DNA of 64,000 bases from Saprospiraceae bacterium UBA6168 (GTDB lineage Bacteria; Bacteroidota; Bacteroidia; Chitinophagales; Saprospiraceae), in contig DIUC01000039.1 of the NCBI GenBank assembly GCA_002435785.1, forward strand, positions 82,625 to 146,624. The letters run 5' to 3'. The notes below the pieces were generated by a model. That model was not told the origin of the DNA and made no database searches. It was given only the letters and a program-made list of their open reading frames with translations. Numbering within the stretch: the stretch's first letter is position 1; the number at the start of each line of letters is the position of its first letter. Below are positions 38,599-46,607 of this stretch, in pieces. The translations under genes and the position numbers were made by a program.

Positions 38599-38631
38599 TT
38601 TGCATCAAAACGCTTTGTGAGCATATCTTTG
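38599..38631 (+). promoter_or_regulatory. Perfect Bacteroidota promoter for the tRNA-like RNA
   Basis: TTTG at 38599-38602, a 21-nt spacer, and TATCTTTG at 38624-38631. Both boxes match the consensus TTTG-N19..21-TAnnTTTG. Transcription should start at about 38637, leaving a leader of roughly 30 nt before the cloverleaf. Confidence 0.8.
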
Positions 38632-38669
38632 CATCATCAAGGAAACAAAAAAGATTGTTTCTTGCACAT

Positions 38670-38830
38670 TGTGAGGTGATGAAATCAGGCAGCCATGCCC
38701 TCTTGTCTCGGGGGTGGGGAACAACGGGATAAACGCAGCATAGAGCCGGACCATCCGACCAGGGTTGACCACTATTCTTTGTGTTGTAGCTAACCGCCTC
38801 GTGGAGGTTCGAGTCCTCCCCTTACAGCCA
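38670..38830 (+). ncRNA. tRNA-like RNA with CCA end and 88-nt variable region
   Basis: This 161-nt stretch folds as a tRNA cloverleaf. The acceptor stem is TGTGAGG (38670-38676) with CCTTACA (38820-38826), then discriminator G and an encoded CCA. The D arm is ATG/CAT with A14-like and GG positions. The anticodon arm CCCTC/GGGGG (38698-38714) has loop TTGTCTC, giving anticodon GTC. The T arm is GGAGG/CCTCC with loop TTCGAGT. The variable region (38715-38802) is 88 nt and can fold internally: ACAAC with GTTGT, ATAG with CTAT, CGGA with TCCG. A strong promoter and a terminator flank it. The D arm looks like a tRNA-Leu, but the anticodon and G73 do not. It may be an intron-bearing, decayed or new type of tRNA-like RNA. 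Confidence 0.7.
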
Positions 38831-38832
38831 AA

Positions 38833-38867
38833 AAGGTGTCCGGAATCCGTTCCGTGACACCTTTTTT
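38833..38867 (+). terminator. Terminator of the tRNA-like RNA gene
   Basis: AAGGTGTCCGGAA pairs with TTCCGTGACACCTT (one bulged T) around TCCG, followed by a T run. It starts 3 nt after the encoded CCA. Confidence 0.92.
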
Positions 38868-39012
38868 CGTTCCTAACACATCGCCTGCCAACCATCGTGC
38901 GTTTTCTTCCCACCTTGCTACCGATTGACAAGGGATGGAAAAAGGTAGGTGCGCATTCCTATTGCCTCCTAGTTTGACGCATAAATCCTGCAACGCCAAC
39001 CTTTTATAAAAC

Positions 39013-39041
39013 TTTGTCAACCCAAAATTTACTTATCTTTG
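39013..39041 (+). promoter_or_regulatory. bamD promoter, nearly leaderless
   Basis: TTTG at 39013-39016 and TATCTTTG at 39034-39041 with a 17-nt spacer. The bamD ATG is at 39049, only 8 bp after the -7 box, so the transcript would have a very short or no leader. Confidence 0.65.
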
Positions 39042-39048
39042 CGCCCCT

Positions 39049-39894
39049 ATGAAAAAAAGGCTCGTTCAATTGTCGTTTTTAGCTGCACTTGCCGTGCTGT
39101 CGGTAGGCTGCAAATCGGAATTTGAAAAAATCCGTGGCAGTGGCGACACTGATAACATGTACGCCAAAGCTTTCTTTTACTACGAGCAAGGAGAGTACCT
39201 GCGTGCTCAAACGCTGCTGGAGCTTGTCATCCCAACTTACAGGGGCAAGCCTGAGTTAGAAAAAATCTACTACACCTACGCCGACACCTACTACAAGTTG
39301 GGCAAATACATCATGGCCAACTACTATTTCAAGAACTTCGCCTCTACGTTCCCCAACAGCCCCCAACGGGAGGATGCGGATTTTATGGCCGCTTATTCCA
39401 ACTACCAAATGTCGCCTGGGTTTCGCTTGGAGCAGACCTACACCGAAAAGGCAATGGACGACTTCCAGCTTTTTGCCAACACCTATCCCAACAGCCCCAG
39501 GCTAAAGGAGTGCAACCGCCTTATTGACGAAATGCGCTTGAAAATGGAAAAGAAAGCCTATGAAGAGGGCATCCTTTACTACAACCTACGCCAGTACCAA
39601 GCCGCAACTACTACCTTTGAAAACTTGTTAAAGGATTTTCCTGAGACCGGCAATGGGGAACAAGTGCGCTACCATATTGCGAAAGCAAACTACCTGCTCG
39701 CCGAAAACAGCATTTTCGAAAAGCAGGAGGAACGGTACAAGCAAACAGTTGCCTATGCCTCGGATTACCTCGGCAAGTTCAAAGGCAGCAGCAACTACAA
39801 CGAAGTCAAATCATTTTACAATAATTCAGTCAAGAAATTAAAATCAATTACAAATGGCAGATATCAAGACAAAGGCGCAGGGGCTGGACTCTAA
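39049..39894 (+). CDS. bamD: Outer-membrane assembly lipoprotein BamD
   Basis: A 281-residue lipoprotein (lipobox SVGC near residue 21) with TPR repeats, part of the BAM complex that inserts beta-barrel proteins. AKAFFYYEQGEYLRAQTLLE, YYKLGKYIMANYYFKNFAS and YPNSPRLKECNRLIDEMR are the successive TPR units. The gene opens the bamD-rpoZ-coaBC-porD group typical of Bacteroidota. Its last 41 bp overlap the start of rpoZ in another frame. Confidence 0.93.
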   Translation: MKKRLVQLSFLAALAVLSVGCKSEFEKIRGSGDTDNMYAKAFFYYEQGEYLRAQTLLELVIPTYRGKPELEKIYYTYADTYYKLGKYIMANYYFKNFASTFPNSPQREDADFMAAYSNYQMSPGFRLEQTYTEKAMDDFQLFANTYPNSPRLKECNRLIDEMRLKMEKKAYEEGILYYNLRQYQAATTTFENLLKDFPETGNGEQVRYHIAKANYLLAENSIFEKQEERYKQTVAYASDYLGKFKGSSNYNEVKSFYNNSVKKLKSITNGRYQDKGAGAGL

Positions 39895-40192
39895 CGTGAA
39901 AGCCCGCAACATTACCGCCATGGTGGAGAACACCAACAATATCTACGAGACCTTGGCCATCATCACCAAGCGCTCCAAGCAATTGGCCATTGACCTGAAG
40001 CACGAGCTGCACAGCAAGCTCGAAGAGTTTGCCGTCAACACGGATACCATTGAGGAAATCACCGAGAACAAAGAGCAAATCGAAATCTCCAAGTTCTATG
40101 AGCGCCTCCCGAACCCGACCCTCATCGCCACGGAAGAGTTCATCAAAGGTGAAATACACCACCATTACAACGACAAACGCCGTCGGCAGTAA
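39854..40192 (+). CDS. rpoZ: RNA polymerase omega subunit, Bacteroidota type
   Basis: A 112-residue protein annotated as omega in Bacteroidota. ARNITAMVENTNNIYETLAIITKRSKQLA, seen as residues 17-45, is the conserved core that contacts the beta-prime subunit. The C-terminal NPTLIATEEFIKGEIHHHY is specific to this lineage. It starts inside bamD (41-bp overlap) with the ATG at 39854, pointing to translational coupling. It is followed by an inverted word-array before coaBC. Confidence 0.88.
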   Translation: MADIKTKAQGLDSNVKARNITAMVENTNNIYETLAIITKRSKQLAIDLKHELHSKLEEFAVNTDTIEEITENKEQIEISKFYERLPNPTLIATEEFIKGEIHHHYNDKRRRQ

Positions 40193-40285
40193 GTTAGCAG
40201 TTCGACAGTGGGCAGTTTGCAGTCTTGTGGCTGCTTCCACGGTACGGACTGCCCACTGCCAAACTGAGCGTGACCGCCTAACTTC
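40191..40285. repeat. Inverted short-word array between rpoZ and coaBC
   Basis: The left arm contains AAGTTAGCAGTTCGACAGTG then GGCAGTTTGCAGTC. The right arm contains GGACTGCCCACTGCCAAACT and a closing CCTAACTT. It fills the gap from the rpoZ stop to six bases before the coaBC ATG. Confidence 0.8.
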
Positions 40286-40290
40286 CTGAA

Positions 40291-41484
40291 ATGGTCGGAA
40301 AAAAAATCACACTCGCCATTACTGGCAGCATCGCTGCCTATAAGACCGCATATTTGGTGCGGCTATTGGTGAAAAAAGGGGCCGAGGTACAGGTACTGAT
40401 GACCCCATCTGCCACCGAATTTATCACGCCGCTTACGCTTTCCACCCTTTCGAACAAGTCCGTCCTATCGCAAGTCATCGCCGAAGAAGCCTGGAACAAC
40501 CACGTCGAGCTTGGCCTTTGGGCCGATGCCTTGGTCATTGCGCCAGCAACTGCCAACAGCCTCGCCAAATTGGCCAACGGCATGTGTGACAACATCGTGG
40601 CAGCGGTGTACCTCTCGGCCCGCTGCCCCGTGTTCATCGCCCCGGCCATGGACCTCGACATGTGGAAGCACCCTGCCACCCAAGCCAATGTGCTTCGGCT
40701 GAAATCCTACGGAAACCACTTCCTGCCAGTGGGCTATGGTGAGCTGGCGAGCGGGCTGGTGGGGGAAGGACGCATGGCCGAGCCGGAGGAAATCGTGGCT
40801 TTTCTGGAGGATTTTTTTCAAAAAAAACAAGATTTTCTGGGCAAAAAACTGCTCATCACCGCCGGGCCGACCTACGAGGCCATTGACCCCGTGCGGTTCG
40901 TCGGCAACCGCTCGTCGGGCAAGATGGGCGTGGCCATTGCAGAGCAGTTTGCAGCCCGTGGGGCGTTGGTGACGTTGGTGCTTGGCCCTTCAAAGCTGTC
41001 TCCGCAACATCCCGGCATCACGACGGTGCGGGTGGAGTCTGCGCAGCAGATGTACGAGGCAGCGGTGCAGCATTTTGAGCAAGCGGACATCGCCGTGCTT
41101 TCGGCTGCCGTGGCCGATTACCGACCAGCACAGGTTGCGGAGCAAAAAATCAAGAAAAGCGGTGAGCGAATGACCATCGAACTGGAGAAAACACCCGACA
41201 TCGCCGCTTCATTGGGCAGAATGAAACGTCCGGGGCAGTTCATCGTTGGATTTGCTTTGGAGACCAATGACGAGTTGCAAAATGCCAACGAGAAATTGAC
41301 GAAGAAAAATTTCGACTTTATCGTGTTGAACTCCCTGCAAGACGCTGGTGCTGGCTTCAATTTTGACACCAACAAGATTACCATCCTGCACCGGGGCAAT
41401 AAGCGAAAGGATTTTGAGTTAAAAACAAAGGCCGAAGTGGCCGAAGATATTGTCAACGAAGTATTGGACTCCCTGTCAAAATAA
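40291..41484 (+). CDS. coaBC: Bifunctional phosphopantothenoylcysteine synthetase/decarboxylase CoaBC
   Basis: A 397-residue enzyme of coenzyme A synthesis. The N-terminal half (CoaC, to about residue 180) is a flavoprotein decarboxylase with GSIAAYKTAYLVRLL, PATANSLAKLANGMCDN and the PAMDLDMW segment. The C-terminal half (CoaB) joins CTP-activated phosphopantothenate to cysteine and contains ITAGPTYEAIDPVRFVGNRS, SAAVADYRPA and KTPDIAASLG. Full length for the family. Third gene of the bamD group. Confidence 0.96.
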   Translation: MVGKKITLAITGSIAAYKTAYLVRLLVKKGAEVQVLMTPSATEFITPLTLSTLSNKSVLSQVIAEEAWNNHVELGLWADALVIAPATANSLAKLANGMCDNIVAAVYLSARCPVFIAPAMDLDMWKHPATQANVLRLKSYGNHFLPVGYGELASGLVGEGRMAEPEEIVAFLEDFFQKKQDFLGKKLLITAGPTYEAIDPVRFVGNRSSGKMGVAIAEQFAARGALVTLVLGPSKLSPQHPGITTVRVESAQQMYEAAVQHFEQADIAVLSAAVADYRPAQVAEQKIKKSGERMTIELEKTPDIAASLGRMKRPGQFIVGFALETNDELQNANEKLTKKNFDFIVLNSLQDAGAGFNFDTNKITILHRGNKRKDFELKTKAEVAEDIVNEVLDSLSK

Positions 41485-41491
41485 TAGCTGC

Positions 41492-42397
41492 ATGAAAAAT
41501 TGGTTCTTAGTTTTTATCGCTGGTTTTCTTGCCATATCGCTCCAAGCGCAGGAGCTGAGGGTAAAAGTGACCATGAACACCCCAAAGCTCCAGACCGCCG
41601 ACCCGGCCGTGTTCCAGACCTTGAGGCAGGCCATCGAGGAGTTCATGAACACCCAAAAATGGACGACCGACGTCTTCGAGGAAAAAGAGCGCATCAGCCT
41701 TGACATCGTGATTACGATTTCAGCAGAACTTTCTGCCAATACTTTTGAGGCCGAGTTCTCTTGTCAGAGCATCCGCCCCGTGTACGGCAGCAACTACGAA
41801 ACGGCACTTTTCAAGCACCAGGACAAGGATTTGGTGTTCACCTACGAACAATTCCAGCCGCTCCAATACAGCCCAAATACCTACCTCAACAACTTGACAT
41901 CCCTGCTGGCCTATTACGCTTATGTTGCCCTTGGAATGGACTACGATTCGTTCTCGCAATTGGGCGGAGAGCCTTATTTCCAAGCAGCTTGGGACATAGT
42001 GAACCGCATACCCCCGCAAGTCGCCGCCAGCATTCCGGGCTGGCGCTCCACGGAAAACAACCGCAACCGCTATTGGCTCGTGGAAAACATCCTTTCGCCC
42101 AAGATGCGCCCCTACCGCCAGATGATATACGACTACCACCGCCAAGGGCTTGACCTTATGCACAGCGACCCAAACGTGGGCAGGGCCGTCATGACCCAAG
42201 CGCTCGAAACCCTTGAGGGCGTCAACCGAACCTACCCGAATTCCATGATATTGCAGGTATTTTCAAATACCAAATCGGACGAAATCATCGAGATATATAA
42301 GGGGGGGGCAACCACCGAAAAGAATACCGTCACCCGCACGATGGAGCGCATAGACCCGACCCGTGCCTCGCTGTACCGACAGGGGATTGGGAAATGA
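41492..42397 (+). CDS. porD: T9SS-associated protein PorD (DUF4835)
   Basis: A 301-residue exported protein with a signal peptide (MKNWFLVFIAGFLAISLQAQ). The body (ELRVKVTMNTPKLQTADPAV, YVALGMDYDSFSQLGGEPYF, LVENILSPKMRPYRQMIYDYH) matches DUF4835, named PorD in the type IX secretion field. It follows coaBC by 7 bp, the conserved Bacteroidota order. The frame is open into coaBC, but the signal peptide sets the start at 41492. A strong terminator follows. Confidence 0.88.
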   Translation: MKNWFLVFIAGFLAISLQAQELRVKVTMNTPKLQTADPAVFQTLRQAIEEFMNTQKWTTDVFEEKERISLDIVITISAELSANTFEAEFSCQSIRPVYGSNYETALFKHQDKDLVFTYEQFQPLQYSPNTYLNNLTSLLAYYAYVALGMDYDSFSQLGGEPYFQAAWDIVNRIPPQVAASIPGWRSTENNRNRYWLVENILSPKMRPYRQMIYDYHRQGLDLMHSDPNVGRAVMTQALETLEGVNRTYPNSMILQVFSNTKSDEIIEIYKGGATTEKNTVTRTMERIDPTRASLYRQGIGK

Positions 42398-42433
42398 GTC
42401 GGCAGTTCGGCAGTTGGCAGTCGGTGACTGCTA
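42397..42433. repeat. TGGCAGT word array after porD
   Basis: GGCAGTTCGGCAGTTGGCAG and further copies, starting at the porD stop. It is the left arm of a 170-bp inverted pair with 42522-42566, with the terminator between them. Confidence 0.75.
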
Positions 42434-42434
42434 G

Positions 42435-42482
42435 AAACGAAACGCCCAGACAAGATTGACTTGCCTGGGCGTTTCGTTTTTG
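42435..42482. terminator. Bidirectional terminator between porD and DUF58 gene
   Basis: Arms AAACGAAACGCCCAG (42435-42449) and CTGGGCGTTTCGTTT (42465-42479), then a T run. Confidence 0.9.
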
Positions 42483-42521
42483 TTATTTACTCCAAAAAAT
42501 TAAAGACGACTCGGTCAATTA

Positions 42522-42566
42522 TGCAGTCACTGTCTGCAAACTGCCAACTGTCGAACAGCTAACTGA
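42522..42566. repeat. AACTGCCA word array before the DUF58 stop
   Basis: TGCAGTCACTGTCTGC, then AAACTGCCAACTGTCGAACA. It is the complement of the 42397-42433 array and ends two bases from the DUF58 stop codon. Confidence 0.75.
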
Positions 42567-42568
42567 GT

Positions 42569-43435
42569 TCACCTTCGTCTTTGGAAAAAATTGAGCAGCG
42601 CCGTCACGTAGTTTTCGTCGGTGCGGATGCTCATGAAGTCCGTACCGCTGCGGGAAAAAGTGTTCTTAAAGTACCCACAATTTTCCTTGAACCAAAGGGC
42701 GTACTTGGCCCGAAGCTGCGGCGAGGAAGTGTCGAGCCAAGCCAGCTCGCCCGTCTCGGCGTCCTTTGCCCGCAACAGCCCGACGTTGGGCAGTTCCTGC
42801 TCTTTTGGGTCAAAGAGGTGAACCCCGACGAGGTCGTGGCGGCGGCTGGCGATGCGCAGCGGTGCCTCGTAGCCACGGGCCATGAAGTCTGACAGGACGA
42901 AGCTGATGCAGCGTTTTTTGATGACGTTGGTGAAATAGCGGAGCGCCAGGGCGAGGTCGGTGCCGTGGCTATTGGGTTGAAAATCAATGAGTTCCCGAAT
43001 GATGCGCAGGATGTGCGAGCGGCCCTTTTTCGGGGGGATGAACATCTCAATCTTGTCGGAAAAAAGGATGACCCCCACCTTGTCGTTGTTCTGGATGGCG
43101 CTGAACGACAGCACTGCCGCAATCTCCGTGATGATGCCCGACTTCAACTGGTTCACCGTGCCGAAGTAGGCGCTCTGGCTCACGTCAATGAGCAGCATCA
43201 CCGTCAGTTCCCGCTCCTCCTCGAATATCTTGACGAACGGCGTGTTCGTTCGGGCGGTCACGTTCCAGTCAATATTGCGCACGTCGTCGCCGTACTGGTA
43301 GGCCCGCACCTCGCTGAACGACATGCCCCGTCCCTTGAAGGCACTGTGGTACTCCCCCGAGAACATTTGCTTGCTCAGGCCCTTGGTCTTGATTTCAATC
43401 TTGCGTACCTTCTTGAGGAGTTCGTTGGTGTCCAT
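42569..43435 (-). CDS. DUF58 (vWA-like) protein
   Basis: A 288-residue protein of the DUF58 family, usually encoded with MoxR-type AAA ATPases. FSGEYHSAFKGRGMSFSEVR and YGDDVRNIDWNVTART are the conserved N-terminal part. A von Willebrand A-like fold follows with LLIDVSQSA (DxSxS, part of a metal-ion site, near residue 84). It probably acts as a chaperone-like adaptor in envelope maturation. No MoxR gene is seen next to it here. The start at 43435 (MDTNELL) is chosen over the long upstream frame. Confidence 0.87.
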   Translation of the reverse strand: MDTNELLKKVRKIEIKTKGLSKQMFSGEYHSAFKGRGMSFSEVRAYQYGDDVRNIDWNVTARTNTPFVKIFEEERELTVMLLIDVSQSAYFGTVNQLKSGIITEIAAVLSFSAIQNNDKVGVILFSDKIEMFIPPKKGRSHILRIIRELIDFQPNSHGTDLALALRYFTNVIKKRCISFVLSDFMARGYEAPLRIASRRHDLVGVHLFDPKEQELPNVGLLRAKDAETGELAWLDTSSPQLRAKYALWFKENCGYFKNTFSRSGTDFMSIRTDENYVTALLNFFQRRR

Positions 43436-43584
43436 ATCATTTTCCACATTTTGGCTGCCCTGCCTTGCTGGTTCAACCTTGCGCAAGCGGTACAGCCCTA
43501 AAGTGCAAAGGTAAGGCGAGGGGGCCGAATGCAGTATTTGAAATTTCTTGGCAGTGGTTGGGAAAACTTCCTGCTTCCCATTCC

Positions 43585-44040
43585 TCAAAGCCCCCCACTA
43601 ATCAAAAACGTCGTCGCAAATGCAACGATGGCATACAACTCTGGGAACACGGCCAGCACCATCGTCCGGCCAAAAACGTCGTAGCCAGCGCCGATGCCAG
43701 CGATGCCGTTGGCGCAGACCTTGCCCTGCTGGATGGCCGAAATGAGGCAGACCAGCCCCAAGATGAAGCCCGCCGCCAAAATGGCCATGCCTTGCAACAT
43801 GGTTATGTTTTCAGTCACAACCCCGCTGCTGTTGATGATGAAAAACCCGGCAAACCCGTATAAGCCCTGTGTGCCCGGCAAGGCGCTCAGGAGCATGTAG
43901 TTGCCGAAGGCCGCATCGTTTTTCTTCAATGCGCCGATGGTTGCGTTGCCGCCAATCGAAACGCCCATGGCGCTGCCCACGCCTGACAAGCCTACCATAA
44001 GGCCCAAGCCGATGTATGCCAAAATCAATGCTGTTCCCAT
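43585..44040 (-). CDS. ntpK: V-type ATPase rotor subunit K
   Basis: A 151-residue proteolipid with four membrane helices (two fused hairpins). The second hairpin carries the ion-carrying glutamate in FPELYAIVAF (near residue 137). LPGTQGLYG near residue 54 and AIQQGKV near residue 107 reproduce the Thr/Gln and Gln ligands known from the Na+-binding NtpK of Enterococcus hirae. I therefore infer Na+ as the coupling ion. Last gene of the V-type operon on the minus strand. Confidence 0.92.
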   Translation of the reverse strand: MGTALILAYIGLGLMVGLSGVGSAMGVSIGGNATIGALKKNDAAFGNYMLLSALPGTQGLYGFAGFFIINSSGVVTENITMLQGMAILAAGFILGLVCLISAIQQGKVCANGIAGIGAGYDVFGRTMVLAVFPELYAIVAFATTFLISGGL

Positions 44041-44120
44041 GATTTGTTGTTATTTTTAAATTGATTTTCATGCAAGACCGCAACGGATTTCCCTGAAATC
44101 ACGCAATGCGGCTCTGCATA

Positions 44121-45920
44121 CTATTTTATGGTTTGTACTTTTTTGCAAAAAGGATTGTATGCCTTTCCCCCTCCGGCAAAACCTGCGTTTTTGTAAAACT
44201 CCACGAAGGTCAAGCGGAGCGGGTGCACGAACGAGCCGAGGCAGGCGATGAGCAAATTGGCCGAATGGCCGACCACCAACATCACCACGAACAGCACAGG
44301 GCCAGCATAAGGTACGCCGTGCAGCATCCGCAGGGATACGTCGTTGATGACGAACCCCAGGATGGCGCTCGAAATGCCCAGCGCAAACAACCGGATATAA
44401 CTCAGCAAGTCGCCAAAGAACCCGGTAATGCCGTACAGCTCCCAAATCCCTTTGCCCAGCCGCCCGAACAGCCCCGCATCCGGGTCGTTGAGGAGCAGGA
44501 TGACGGCCACCCCGCTCCAAGCTGTCCATGTGGACACCGGGCTGGCCATTTTTAGTACACCGATGTCCACCAAGCTGACCAGCAGGATTATCCAGCCGAT
44601 GGGCGTCATGGCATATTTCACCCCAAACTGCCGGGTGCGGTTGACGGCCTGCAATACCAGCCCAAAAAGTATCTGCACCAGACCGAGTATCAGGGCGAAA
44701 TTGAAAGTCTGCTCGCTGTCAATCATAAGGTTCCGCACCGAGCCGAGCCAGGCGTATTGGTCTTCCAGCAAGTTCATCCCAAAGAAAGTGCCCGTCAGCG
44801 CCCCCAGCACGATGGTGGCCAAACCGAGCCATTGCACCAGCGTGACGATGGACCGCAGCTCCGGCTTTGCCCGTGGTTTGTAAATCGTTGCGCCCAGCAG
44901 CAGCACGATGCCGTAGCCCGCATCGCCGAGGCAGAACCCAAAGAACAGCATGAAGAACGGCGCAAAGAACGGCGTGAGGTCAAGCTCTGCGTAAGCGGGC
45001 AGTGCGAACAGCTTCCCGATTGGCTCGAAGAGGCGGGCGTAGCGGCTGTTTTGGAGCAAAATCGGCGGGTTGTCCTTTGGGGTGGACCTCGCCGCAATGC
45101 TCACGGTGGCCGTTTTTTCGCAAAAATCCTTTAGGGCGGCCTCCTTGGTTTCCGGCACAAAACCTTCCAGCAGCATCACCTGTTCGTCGGCTTCGAGGCC
45201 CGTGTTGGTGAGCACGTCGGCCATTTCCATTTCCGCTTCTATTCCCAGCAGCGTTTTTTCTAATTGGGGCAAATGCTGTGCGGCATGGCGGTCCAAGTGT
45301 TGGTTGGCTTTCGCAATGGCGGCTTCCAGTGCGGCCTTCTTTTCCTGTAATTGCGGCAGCGAGAAATCGGGGTCAGGCAAGTGCGCATCGGCAGCTATGT
45401 CCAACTCCTCGCCCTGCTGGGCGAACACCACGAAGTAGCAGTACGGAGGCAGGGTGTTCACGATTTCCAGCACATAGCGCTGCTGCCATTCGGGGTCGAA
45501 CTTTTTTTCTTGGCAAACGAAAAATCGCAAGTCCATGCCCGCCGCTTTTTCCAGCCGGGCCACCAGCTCTGGGGAGAAATCGCCCCACGGCTTCATCTGC
45601 TCGATTTCTTTGTTCAGGGTGGCCAGTTCCCGGCGAGTGCGCTCCAATTCCTCGTTCAGGTCGAGCACCGAGCGGACGATGGCGAACCCGTCCATGCCTT
45701 CTGACGGCTGCCCGACGGCTGCTTCCACCTTGCGCTTTTGGAGTTGACCAATGATGTCGCTGACCTCCTTGTGCATCCGTTTTTGGCGGCCAGACTCCTG
45801 CGTAGGTTCGAGCTTTTTTGGCTGCACGTGCAATACCCCCACCTCCCGCACCCCGTTCAGGAAGTCGTCATAGTCCGAATGGTGGACGAGGAAGGCGTAT
45901 TTTTTCATCGGTACTACCAT
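44121..45920 (-). CDS. ntpI: V-type ATPase stator subunit I
   Basis: A 599-residue subunit equal to subunit a. The cytoplasmic N-terminal half (to about residue 310) has long helices of the peripheral arm. The C-terminal half has seven or eight membrane helices with FFMLFFGFCLGDAGYG, FGVKYAMTPIGW and LSYIRLFALGISSAI. The Arg in that last segment is the essential one facing the rotor glutamate. Its start overlaps the end of the D gene by 7 bp. A later start (MKKYAFLVHH at 45908) is possible. Confidence 0.93.
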   Translation of the reverse strand: MVVPMKKYAFLVHHSDYDDFLNGVREVGVLHVQPKKLEPTQESGRQKRMHKEVSDIIGQLQKRKVEAAVGQPSEGMDGFAIVRSVLDLNEELERTRRELATLNKEIEQMKPWGDFSPELVARLEKAAGMDLRFFVCQEKKFDPEWQQRYVLEIVNTLPPYCYFVVFAQQGEELDIAADAHLPDPDFSLPQLQEKKAALEAAIAKANQHLDRHAAQHLPQLEKTLLGIEAEMEMADVLTNTGLEADEQVMLLEGFVPETKEAALKDFCEKTATVSIAARSTPKDNPPILLQNSRYARLFEPIGKLFALPAYAELDLTPFFAPFFMLFFGFCLGDAGYGIVLLLGATIYKPRAKPELRSIVTLVQWLGLATIVLGALTGTFFGMNLLEDQYAWLGSVRNLMIDSEQTFNFALILGLVQILFGLVLQAVNRTRQFGVKYAMTPIGWIILLVSLVDIGVLKMASPVSTWTAWSGVAVILLLNDPDAGLFGRLGKGIWELYGITGFFGDLLSYIRLFALGISSAILGFVINDVSLRMLHGVPYAGPVLFVVMLVVGHSANLLIACLGSFVHPLRLTFVEFYKNAGFAGGGKAYNPFCKKVQTIK

Positions 45921-46519
45921 AGCGCCGTTTCTGTTTGCTGTTGTCGGTTTTTCAGGATTTTCTGCGCCGACTTGGACAGGTTTTCTTCGTCTTCCATGAA
46001 GCGTTTTATCTTCAAAATAGCCGATTCGTAGGCCGGGATTTGGTTCTTTTCATAAAGGTTTACCTTCTGGGTGGCCTTCTTCCTGGCCCGCTCCAGCAGC
46101 AGCATCTTTCGGATGGCCACCTGTTTTTCGATGCCGATGCTCGCCAATTTCTTCAATATGCTGATGCCATCGTTGAACCAATGCGGCTGGTTGAAAAGGC
46201 TGAACTCCTTGACCTCAAACTCCACCTCGGCCAGCAGGGGGGTGTTCACCCCGGCAATTTTTTTCGCTCCCATTTTTACCCCACATACCTCCACGAGCGA
46301 TGGGTCGAACTCTGCCCAAAGCCTCGCCATGCCCTCGTACTCCAGTATGGAGCCATCCAGTTCTTCCTCCAGCCGCTGGGTTTCCAACTTCGCCTTTTTC
46401 ACCGCTGTGCGCAGCGCCGCTTCCTTGTTTTTCAGCACAGGCAGCGTCCTCAGACGGGTCTTCAGTTGCTTGTCCAGCTCCTGAAGCGAGGTTTTGTTGT
46501 ATTGAAATTTGATGGCCAT
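45914..46519 (-). CDS. ntpD: V-type ATPase central-stalk subunit D
   Basis: A 201-residue coiled-coil subunit that forms the rotating shaft. FQYNKTSLQELDKQLKTRLR at the start and RARKKATQKVNLYEKNQIPAYE near the end form the two long helices. It lies between B and I. The gap to the B gene is filled by an inverted word-array. Confidence 0.92.
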   Translation of the reverse strand: MAIKFQYNKTSLQELDKQLKTRLRTLPVLKNKEAALRTAVKKAKLETQRLEEELDGSILEYEGMARLWAEFDPSLVEVCGVKMGAKKIAGVNTPLLAEVEFEVKEFSLFNQPHWFNDGISILKKLASIGIEKQVAIRKMLLLERARKKATQKVNLYEKNQIPAYESAILKIKRFMEDEENLSKSAQKILKNRQQQTETALW

Positions 46520-46520
46520 T

Positions 46521-46606
46521 TCATGTCATTGGTCATTGAAGTCATTAGTCATTGAAGTCACTGGCTATCCCCTAATGACCTCAATGACTAATGACCTCAA
46601 TGACGA
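46521..46606. repeat. Inverted short-word array between V-type B and D genes
   Basis: Left part has GTCATTGGTCATTGAAGTCA and repeats of TCATTGAAG; right part has CTAATGACCTCAATGACTAA and repeats of its complement. It runs exactly from the D start codon to the B stop codon. Confidence 0.9.
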
Positions 46607-46607
46607 A

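Noticed and set aside
38665..38715. Signal recognition particle RNA S-domain
   Set aside because: The stretch GTGAGGTGATGAAATCAGGC resembles the SRP symmetric loop and tip, but outer helices do not pair well, whereas a complete tRNA cloverleaf with CCA explains the same bases.
38670..38830. tmRNA (ssrA)
   Set aside because: Far too short, no GGATTCGAC-type 5' domain and no tag reading frame ending in the usual Bacteroidota tag residues.
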